From Pegea sp. RAD2-039 (Eukaryota > Chordata > Thaliacea > Salpida > Salpidae), in NCBI GenBank assembly GCA_034620365.1, contig JAQGEQ010000048.1:1488001-1552000 (forward strand): 64,000 nt of DNA, written 5' to 3'. The notes beneath the pieces were generated by a model. It was given only the letters and a program-made list of their open reading frames with translations. It did not search any database and had not been told where the DNA came from. A program made the translations under genes and the position numbers. This document shows positions 42,401 through 54,400 of the stretch, piece by piece. Numbering within the stretch: position 1 is the first letter of the stretch; the number at the start of each line of letters is the position of its first letter.

Positions 42401-45400
42401 TGATGTAAAATTTCAAAATATTGTATTTTTGTGTTACAGCAAAAGTAACAACTCCTATCGCCACTATATTCCCAGGTAAATACGTACATTGTACTTTACA
42501 TTTTTTATATAATACATTTACCTTTTGTTTTATGTTTAAGATAAATGTTTAAGTTTTCAAAACTAGTTTAAATTGGGAAAAATAGTAAAGTTATTAAATA
42601 TTTTTAAACAGAAGAGTTTTGTAAAGTGGATATGATACTTCTACTGGATTCGTCGGATAGTATCGGGCCTGAAGGCTTTCTTATTTTGAAAGAATATTTG
42701 AAAACTGTTGTCGCTCATTTTGATATCGACAGTGATAGTACTAGAGTAAGAAACGATTATCTTATAAGACTAGTGCATCTTTGTAAACACAAAAACTTTG
42801 ATTATAAATTTAAATTTTTAACAAAAAAATGACTTTTTCGCACGAATAGATGATTTATTTAATGACTTTACAAGTTAAAGCTTGTAAATTAAAATTTCAT
42901 GATTTATTGAGCCTTGTAAATACGATCATCATTAAATGCATTTATTTATTTTTACAAACTTCACAACTTATGATATTTTTAGGTGAGTGTAGTTCGGTAT
43001 AGCACTGACTATGTAATAGAATGGGGCTTAGAAGGGGGAAACACTACAAATATGAATGAAAAAATTATTGCTTTGCAACAATTTTCTGGCTCTACAAATA
43101 CATATACAGCTTTAGATGGTATATTGACTGATGAAGCAAATGATATTTATCCTGGAAGACGTAATAATTATCCATTAGTCTTAATTGTTGTCACTGACGG
43201 TAGAGCAAAGGTAAATATAGTTTAAACAATTATTACCTGTCACTATAAACATTCTTGCTTTGGTAGCATTTACGTTAATATTTTATAATAAACGTGAAAA
43301 ATATATACAGGATTCAAAGTATAAGAAAGATGATGTGAAAACTCGAATAAAGCAAGTTCAGCAAAAGGCGAAGATTTATAACACTGAATTTCGAATATTA
43401 TCTGTCGGAATTGGTTCAGTTGATCGATCGGAGTTAAGAGATTTAGCTTCTAGTCCAGAGCACGTGTTCTTTGTGAAAAAAACAAACGATATATTTGATT
43501 TGGTACAAAATGTCAGTATTAGTATTTGTCTTCCGCCTCCACCCCCTAAAGTTGAATGTGAGTTGAATTTGCTAAATAAAAGTAAAAAAAATCAGATTTG
43601 AATTTAATTTAATTGTTTTATGTTAGAAAATCAATTTTTTTACTTTTTGTCTAATATATAAACGATGGTTTAGTTTGCCAAGATATTCCACCTTCTGATA
43701 TTCTTTTTATCATCAACGGATGTTCTAAAACATATGCAACGGTAATAAACGACTGGATAAACTCAGTTGCAAGAAATCTTTCTATTGGACCATTTGCTGC
43801 CCAGGTTTAATTTTGTTGTTCCACATTTTCACTTTTTATCCATTCTTCCGTTTTTATTATTAGGTGGGTGTATACATGTACTGCCCAATGATTCTCCATC
43901 ATCATCCTATGGGATTCAATTTGGGTTATTTTGATACCTCAAAATCATTGGAAAAAGGAATTGCTACTATGAGCAGATTAGAAGATGGCTATGGCAAACA
44001 TAGTGAAATAGCAAAAGTTTTTGATCAGGGATTTTCAGGTAATAATCAGAGAATATACATTATAATTTGCATCTATTCTTGTAGAATTGATTTTACTAAT
44101 TTTCAATTCAAATTTCAGTTGCTCAAAATGCGAGAGTAGGAGCTCGTAAGGTTGCAATCCTAGTCGTAACTGAAGAATTACTCATTGGAGAAGTTATACA
44201 AAAAGCTTTGAATGAAAGCATTGAAGTAATTGGAATTGCTACAAACAGTCTACCACTTCAAAGTTCCTTCGAACAAAGTATAGAGGAAGAATACGGGTCT
44301 CCAGATTTTACTGATGAATCAGGCTCTGGTGATAGCAGTGAAAGCAATAAAGGAGGTAGTGGTGAAACTGGTAGTGGTGGAACTGGTAGTGGTGGAACTG
44401 GTAGTGGTGGAACTGGTAGTGGTGATAAGAGTGGTAGCGGTAGTAGCAAAGAAGAAGTATATACGTATAATGTATATGCTTATGAAACTTCTGGTGAATC
44501 AGATGAGGATACTAGTTTTGGTGCAAAAAAATCTGCAAAATCGTTTGGAAATATATTAGAAGAGGATCATTTGTTAGTTGTTGATCATGTAACAGAGCTT
44601 GAATATTTCTCTTCACAAGTTTTGTCATTAATTTGTGGTAAGAAGTTTAATTAAAAATAATTTCATTCTTTTTACATTAATAAACCAACCTTAGTAGCTT
44701 GAAACTCATAAATTAAATAATTCTAAACAACCGTTCTATTACCGAAAAATATTTAATAAAATTAAACTATATTTAATTCTATTTTTTAGAAACACCAGTT
44801 GAGCCAGAAATTATTGGTGAGTTATAATTTTCTACATTTGCTAGTTTTAATAAGCATTTTGAAAAGCTTAAACTAATAACAAATCTAATAGTTCTTTAAC
44901 GAGTAGAATCTTTCGTCTTTTAATCTATTTAAGATGAAACTAACAAACACCGCTAAAATAAATACAGCACAGGTAATACTTAAAATTAAAACCCTTTGTG
45001 CGATTTAAATTTTATCTTATTTTTACTAACCAACTTACCATTTTATATTTACTTTTTGGTTTAATAAAATTTTTAATTTTAGATTGTGTAACTGATATAA
45101 TGATTCTTCTGGATTTGTCAAACAGTGACAGTCTACCTAAAGTTCGCTCTCTATTAACATCATTCAGTGAACATCTAGATCTTGATTCTGGGCTTGTTCA
45201 GGTAACAAATATATATTTTTTTCGCTTTGTTGGATTTAGAAGCAGAAATATTTTTTAATGATAAAGTAGTTCGATTCAATTTACAAAAATACTTAATTGT
45301 TTCAAAGTATATCTTTGTTTTATAAAGTTATGTTGTCTTGATGCAGTTGGTCAATTTTTAAATTTAAAAGTAAAACTTCGTTTTAAACAAACCACAGGTT

Positions 45401-48400
45401 TTTTACGAATCAAAAAAAATCGTTTTTATTTTGATATTAAACGTTTAGAGCATAAAATAATTTTCTGTATGTTTGTTACTTTTAGACAAGTGGAGTAATT
45501 TACAGAAGCGAAAAAAGCGCAGCTGAAGTCATTTGGCACTATAATGACATAACTAATAAAGATGAATTTATCAATGAGCTCGAATATGTTCAAGTCTCAG
45601 GCACGGAGAATCATCCAAATCGATTATTAAGAACTGGTATGATGATGCATTTTAACAGCGAGATATTAGGACAAAGCTCTGGTCATGTAACCATACTACT
45701 AATTAGTGATGGTCAATCATTGGTAAGTAAAATGAAAACTTTAGAAACATTTCATTTCAAAGATTAAATTAACTAGCTACTTATAGATATATATAGTAAA
45801 AGGTATATTCTTATTTTCTAAAGGATGGAAAAGAGGAACTTGGAGACGTCATACAATATATTAAAGCTGCTGAATACAGCGGACAGTATGACTTTGATAT
45901 TGTGACAGTTGGTCTTGGATCGGCAGATGACTCATCTTTAAATCAAGTTGCGTCGCGAGATGAGAATCATTTTTTCTTTGACGATGATAAAGAACTAAAG
46001 AGTATTAGTTGGAACATCACGAAAGCAATGTGTGCAATATATAACAAAACTATTGGTGAGACTAATTGTCATAAAATCATTTTGTAAGGAACAAAATTCA
46101 TTAAATAATAAATACACTGCATCCAGTAATAGGCGTACTAAAGTTAAAATCTAACGACAAAATGATACGGGTTGAAGTAATCACAAACTCATGTTTATTT
46201 CTGCTAATACAAATTGAAAATATAGGTGAACAAACCTTAATTTTCAGCATTTAATTGAAGTTAAGCTTTTTACAAACAAGCAAATAAAAACTACTTGCAG
46301 AAACACAACCCTAAAGATTTTCTGTTGAGCTATTTACAGAAAAAATTATTTTAAAATTATTTGCAAAGACATATTCGTGAACTTTGCATTAGAACAAACA
46401 AAATAAATTTTCCTTCAAAAAGTCAAACAAAATATATCTTACAGAAACCACGGTTCAAAGTACAACTGCAACCACACCTATTGAAATGACCTCAATCGAA
46501 ACACGTAAGCAAAAAACATTCAGTAGAAAAATCTAAAAAAATATGCTTTTATTTTAATATTAACAAAAAGATTATGATAAAAAAAAACAACTGCTAAAAC
46601 TAATCAATTTTATATAAAGCGTTTACACCATATTTCTCAACAACGAGCTCAAAATCTAAGGAAACAACACCAGGAACAGATACTCCAACCACTGAGGAAC
46701 CAGTTGAATCAACTGAACCAACACCTGGAACAGATACTCCATCCACTAAAGAACCAGTTGAATCAACTAAATCAACACCTGGAACAGATACTCCATCCAC
46801 TAAGGAACCAGTTGAATCAACTGAACCAACACCTGGAACAGATACTCCATCCACTAAGGAACCATTTGAATCAACTAAACCAACACCTGGAACAGATACT
46901 CCAGCCACTAAGGAACCAGTTGAATCAACTGAACCAACACCTGGAACAGATACTCCATCTACTAAGGAACCAGTTGAATCAACTGAACCAACACCTGGAA
47001 CAGATACTCCATCCACTAAGGAACCAGTTGAATCAACTGAACCAACACCTGGAACAGATACTCCAGCCACTAAAGAACCACGTGCATCAACTGAACCAAC
47101 ACCTGGAACAGATACTCCATCCACTGAGGAACCAGTTGAATCAACTGAACCAACACCTGGAACAGATAGTCCATCCACTAAGGAACCATTTGAATCAACT
47201 AAACCAACACCTGGAACAGATACTCCAGCCACTAAGGAACCAGTTGAATCAACTGAACCAACACCTGGAACAGATACTCCATCTACTAAGGAACCAGTTG
47301 AATCAACTGAACCAACACCTGGAACAGATACTCCATCCACTGAGGAACCAGGTGCATCAACTGAACCAACACCTGGAACAGATACTCCATCCACTAAAGA
47401 ACCAGGTGCATCAACTGAACCAACACCTGGAACAGATACTCCATCCACTGAGGAACCAGTTAAATCAACTGAACCAACACCTGGAACAGATACTCCAACC
47501 ACTGAGGAACCAGTTGAATCAACTAAATCAACACCTGGAACAGATACTCCATCCACTAAAGAACCAGGTGTATCAACTGAACCAACACCTGGAACAGATA
47601 CTCCATCCACTAAAGAACCAGGTGCATCAACTGAACCAACACCTGGAACAGATACTCCAGCCACTAAAGAACCATTAGAATCAACTGAACCAACACCTGG
47701 AACAGATACTCCATCCACTAAAGAACCATTTGAATCAACTAAATCAACACCTGGAACAGATACTCCATCCACTAAAGAACCATTTGAATCAACTGAACCA
47801 ACACCTGGAATAGATACTCCATCTACTAAGGAACCAGTTGAATCAACTGAACCAACACCTGGAACAGATACTCCATCCACTAAAGAACCAGTTGAATCAA
47901 CTAAATCAACACCTGGAACAGATACTCCATCCACTAAAGAACCAGTTGAATCAACTAAATCAACACCTGGAACAGATACTCCATCCACTAAAGAACCAGG
48001 TGTATCAACTGAACCAACACCTGGAACAGATACTCCATCCACTAAAGAACCAGTTGAATCAACTAAACCAACACCTGGAACAGATACTCCATCCACTAAA
48101 GAACCAGGTGTATCAACTGAACCAACACCTGGAACAGATACTCCAACCACTGAAGAACCATTTGAATCAACTAAACCAACACCTGGAACAGATACTCCAT
48201 CCACTAAAGAACCAGGTGTATCAACTGAACCAACACCTGGAACAGATACTCCAGCCACTAAGGAACCAGTTGAATCAACTAAATCAACACCTGGAACAGA
48301 TACTCCATCCACTAAAGAACCAGGTGTATCAACTGAACCAACACCTGGAACAGATACTCCAGCCACTAAGGAACCAGTTGAATCAACTAAATCAACACCT

Positions 48401-51400
48401 GGAACAGATATTCCATCCACTAAAGAACCAGGTGTATCACCTGAACCAACACCTGGAACAGAAACTCCAACCACTGAGGAACCAGTTGAATCAACTAAAC
48501 CAACACCTGGAACAGATACTCCATCCACTAAAGAACCAGTTGAATCAACTGAACCAACATCTCTACCAGTTTTAACAACTACTCCTTCAGTGGTTTGTGA
48601 CGTGAAAGCAAATCTTTTATTTGTTATTGATGATTTGTATTTGGTGAATGGCACCGAAAGCGACCTTGAATCACTTAACTTATTCTTTGAGAACGCTCTC
48701 AACAATTTAGTTCTTGGAGGAGATGATGTTCGCGTGAGTATTGATCATTTTTTCCTAGTTTTTTGACATCTGTTAGTTTTACCACGTTAGATTACATTTG
48801 AAGCTTTTTTTCAGGTTTCTGTTTATAGTGCTAGGAGCTCTGGCTTGACTCAAGTTGTTGGATTAGATACTTCTATTCCTTCTGCAAATGCCATCATGAC
48901 TCGAATACGCAAGTATTTGGATTTAAGATCTTCTTCATTGCAACTACCAATTGCTGACGTCTTGAATTCATCTGCTATTTTGTCGGACTCTCTTGATGTT
49001 CTTGCTTCTAGTTCGAGAAACGTTAAACAGTCTGTTGCTGTAAGTTTCAGACTTATTTATTAGTGACATTTTCAAGTTTTATAATTAATAAATAATTTAT
49101 TAAACTTTTTCTCTATTGTTTTAATAATTTAACTATCGGAACAAATTTTGTTTTATTTTTCAAGTGAGAAATTATTTTATTCAACAATTTTTAATTACAT
49201 GATTAGATTTGTCAAACTTTAATATATCTATATAAATTGTTACAGATGTTATTGAGAAATGAGCTAGGAGCCCCAAGTCACGATGTCATGGCTCGCTTAT
49301 ACGAGCAAGATGTCAGCGTTTCAGTGTTTGCTGATGATGATACTGCTGCTGGCTCTGTTGCACGAACTTTAGTATCTCATCCAAGCTTGTATATACCAGT
49401 TAGTGGCTTATCTGGTCTTGCAGATGCAGGCAGAAAAGAAATTAAAGCACTTTGTGAAGATATTCCTATTTCTCCGCCTGCAGTTCAACTACCTTGTGAA
49501 GATAATTTAAAAGCTGATGTTATAGTTGTTGTTGATATTGAATCATATAAAATGAAGAACTCTACTGGAGCATCTGATATAGCCATACAAATTTTGAACG
49601 TGCTAGATAGGACTAATGACGATATTAGAGTTGCTTTGGTTATCCATTCAGAAAATGGTCAGGACCCAAGTGTATTTGTTGAAACAACTGATGTAAAATT
49701 GGCTGATATTCTTTGGGATGCAAGACACAAATTCTATTTGCAACAAAATGAGGAAAATGAAGTGTCTGAAACTGTGGACATTCAATCAACTTTTCAGTTC
49801 TTACGAATAAATCCAGTTTTACCTTACCGTTTTGACTCATCATCAAAATCAATTATAACAATATCTGCTCGTCCTCATCCTACAAAAGATACAGAAGCTT
49901 TTGATCAACTCTTGCAAGATTTTGATCAACAAAATATTAGTAAGATATTTGTGGGTCCAGAAAATGATGATTATCTTTCAAAATTAGACGACAATTTGAA
50001 GACACATTTTGTTTTACCAGCCGTTATTAGCCCTAAAGCAGAATTTCAACTTTCTAACAAGGTTCTTCAGAAAGTTTGCTCATCTCCAAGACGGCCAGTC
50101 ACTACAGATCTTTGTGATGCAGATGTTGAAACAATTTTTGTAGTAGAGGGAGACCTTTTTGATGATGAAAACAGAAAAAATGACTTACAAAATTTCTTTT
50201 CTAATATCAGAGTACATATCGGTGAAGAATATACAAATACAGTTTTTGCAACACATTTAGAGAAAGTTGAAATTGGTTCAGGGTATAATTTAGTAGAGAT
50301 TAATTCTTTGAAGGACGAATTTCCTGGAGTAGATGCACTAGAAGCAGCAGTACAGCACTTTCGTAACAGTCAAAGAAACTCGCGAAAAATAATTATTACT
50401 TTGACTAATAAACCAAGTAATACAGAGAATGTAGAAAATACTGTTGTTCAAATTAGAGATATGAACATTACAGTAATTTCTGTAACTATCGGAATAAGCT
50501 ATTTTCTACCGGAGCTTAATCTCGATTATTCTCATTCAATAATTCCAGTAGAAGACGAAGCAGTTGCAGACTCTGTCGCAAACATTTTGTCAATAGCTTG
50601 TCAACCGTACATAACAAAAGAACCACCAAGACCCAAACAAGAGTATACATGTCCAGCAGGTGAAATTACACTTTTGTACGATGTTGCGTTGTTTAGTCCA
50701 CCGAGAGAAGGTCGAAAAGTAAATTCATTTTTGAAAAAAATCATGAAATTACTTGGAATGGAAAGTACATATACACGTGCTTCTTACTTTACTGGAATAA
50801 GTTTTGGAAGTGGAATCCAAAAAGAATTTGAAGTTAGTACAGACAGCTTTATAAGAATGAACCAAGCGATAAAGCAGATTGACTCCAGAGTTCATAAAGT
50901 CGACAGATTTAACCCACCTAACGCAGGAAAAGCTGTACAAGAAGCTTCTCAATTGGCTCTGTCACGCAGAAGTACAAAACCAACTATTTTACTTTTAATT
51001 GGTCGATATAGCTTCGATGATTTAACTGCAGCTGTTCAAGAAGCAGGTAAAGCTGGTGTTACTGTAATAACATTCTTCATAGGTGGATTGAAATTTGATA
51101 ATCCGAGTCTATTATCAACAATCAACTATGGAGCAATTGATGTTCAACGCTTGTACGATCTAGTTAACCTCGAATATGAGCTTTTAGAAATAATATGTCA
51201 AGACGATAAGGTCATGATAACGACACCAGCACCTACCCCCTTTACATTTGTTCCTCCAAAGCCTTGTAAAGTTGATTTATTGTTTGTTGTTGATGATCTT
51301 CTTTTGCATCGAAGAAAAGCTTTACGTTCTCTTATGGCTCTAATGAAAGGAGTTTCTAATATGTTATCCATCAAATCAGATCAAACCAACGTTGGTGTGA

Positions 51401-54400
51401 TGAGATTTGGCAAGAAAACACGCGATCTTTTTGGTGGTTTTGTTACATCACCTATTGCTTTTATGCAAGCGATAAAAAGAAAATTACGTTCTAAAGGTTT
51501 TACTAAGCCAATATCATATTCAACTGCATTGACAAATGCACATAATTATTTACTCAAAAATGGAAGAAAATCTAATCAAGTAACTCGATTAGTGATATTC
51601 ATATTCAGAAGAAAATCGCAAAACGTTTTAAGTCCAACAGAGCTACGAAATAAGTTGAATGAAGGGACTTTTGTTGCATCTGTAACAACTGACGACGCAA
51701 GTAGATTACCTAAAAATAGTCTAACAAATTTCCAGCAGCATATTAATGCGAAAAAAGTTAAATTCCTTCCTTATTTTGCTAAAGATATTTCTTCTATAAT
51801 TTGGAATGCAATCTGTAGCTTTGAAGTTCCAATTCCAACATCCACTCCTATTCCACCTGTGATTACTCCACCAGCATCTGTATGCTCACAGCCAATGGAT
51901 ATTTCGATTCTAATAGATCAACGTGAAATTGATTCTACTACCAAGTTGAATCGGCTTAAAGCTTTCTTGGAAGATGTCTTACTTAAAGTTGACATAAGTC
52001 CTAGTAAAACAAGATTCTCGATTACACAGTATGGCATAACTCCTCAAAGATTGATTTCTCTTCTAGATAGCACTGATTACGAAGAAGCTAAAGATAATAT
52101 TGAAACTATTTCAGTATCTCCAGCTCTAAATAGTGAGCAAATACTTTTAGCTCCTGCAATTGATCTTGCTTATCAAAAACAATTACTGGGTGATGGAGTA
52201 AGAGACGGTGTACCAAAAGCAATTATAGTTATTGCTGAAGAAGAGTCAACAGATAGTTTATCGGTACTTCAAGCCAAATTTGACAAACTTCAAGAAGAAT
52301 TCATTAACATCATACAAATTAAAGATGATCACTTAGTGAATGTTACAGCTGCTGACACATTAGTTCATTATCTGTGTTCTTTGAGTGTTATTACAACAAC
52401 TACTGGTGCCATAACTCCAACAACATTACCAGTAACATCACCAACAGAGACACCAACAACACCTGAAGCAACACCATCAACTGCTTCACCAACAACAACA
52501 TCTGTTGTATCCACTACAGCTCCAACTGTTTGTGAAAAGAAGTCTCGCTTAGTAGTTTATATAGACGATGCCTTGTTCATTAGTCAAAATACTGGTCTTC
52601 GCACAGCTCTCACTGTTTTCTTTAAAAATGCATTCAAAGACATAGTTGTATCAGAAGATAGCACAACGGTTTCTGTTTTCTTGGTAACAGAAACAGGAAT
52701 TATTCCTTTTGTTAAATTTTTGTCTGAAATGACTTCGGAGACATTTGTTGAAGAAATTAGTGATGTGATCTCTGGAAGAGAGATAAATCAAGATCTTTCA
52801 CAACCAATCAGCTCTACTAATGTGATATCTCATGCGTTTGATACCTTAGAAGGAACAGAAGAAGGATTAGTTAAAGCTGTAACGTTACTGACAAGGCGTG
52901 AACTTACTCAACCTACTCATGATATTATGAGGCGAATTTATGAGAGTGATGTCCGTGTTTCTGTTTTTGCAGATGATCAATCTTCTGCGGGCTCTTCGGC
53001 TCGAACATTAGTGTCAAAACCAGATCTATATGTACCAGTAATAGGAAGTGCTGGATTAGCAAACTCTGGTAGAAAAATTTTAGAAACTATTTGCGAGTAT
53101 ATACCAAAGAAACCTGCATCAATCATACCTGTCTGCAAAGATGAAATGAAATCTGATATAATCTTAGTTATTGATGTTGAAACGTTTGCTGCTAAGACTC
53201 TATCAAACAGTACAGATTTAGTGATTCAATTGGTGAACGCATTTGATTCACTTAATAAAAATGTTCGAGTTGCTTTAGTATTACACAGAGATAACCAAAC
53301 ACCGGAGTCGTTTGTTTCATCATCTGATGCAAAACTAGAAGACTTTCTTTGGAAACTAAAATATGATTCGTCAAAAACTACATCACAGATACCTGAAACC
53401 ATTAATATATATGATACGTTGGAATTTTTGGAAATAGAACCAGTGCTACCCAGAAGTTACGTACCAGTTGCTAAGACAACTATCATAATCACTGATCGTA
53501 ATATTGCAATTACAAATAACTTACAAACCATCATCGACCAATCTCAATTTAAAAACGTAAGCACGGTATTTATTGCACCAAATGCAGAGGATATTGATAA
53601 CAATGGCTTGGACCTCATTAGTAGTTTTAAATTACCAACATCTAACTCTCTAGATGAAATATTTGAGACTGTTGAAGCAATACTTGATATAGCTTGTCAA
53701 TCACCTGAACGTCCTTTGGTTGATGATGTTTGTGAAGCAGAAGTTGAAATGGTATTTCTTCTTGATGGAGAAGTTGCAAGTGACTCTGGAAGAAAGAATG
53801 ATGTTGAAAGTTTCTTTAGATATATAAGCAGAGGAATTGGTTTTGGATCTAAAACACCATCTATTTATTTAACAAACTTTGATGAGATAAACATTGATGC
53901 TGGATTTGTTAAAAAGCGTTTGAATGAATCTTCTGAAGAGTTTCCTCAAATGGAAGGCTTAACTAAAGCTATTGAAGAATTTGAAGGACAAGAAAGTAAA
54001 GCTAGAAAAGTAATTTTAACAATTTCGAAACGTCAAAGTGATGTAACAAATTTGGATGGTATAATTGAAGACTTGAACAGATTAAATGTGACTTTAATTG
54101 CTCTTGTTGTCGAATCACAATACTTCTTACCTGAAGTTGCTGATCAATTAGACTACAAAGAAATTTCAGTTTCTAGCAGCAACTATCTTGTTAAAGCTGT
54201 TTCAGAAGTAATCGCTACCGCTTGTGCTCCTATTGAGCCTAAAAAAATCTCAGAACCTGGAAAAGTTCCTTCTAATTACGTTTGCGCTACAGGCGAAGTA
54301 ACTCTTTTGTATGATGTGTCTCTGTTTGAGCCATCACGTGATGGTAGAAGGGTTAACAATTTCATGAAAAACTTTATGCGTGCAGTCGGTGATAATAGTG

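Noticed and set aside
44935..44981. Candidate linker exon starting after CTATTTAAG
   Set aside because: The phase-1 reading frame meets a TAA stop within it, and the exons on either side already join in phase.
46600..48705. − strand open frame of 701 codons over the 54-base array as a separate gene
   Set aside because: It exists only because the unit is a multiple of three without antisense stops. The + frame is fixed by splice phase and continues into a vWA domain.
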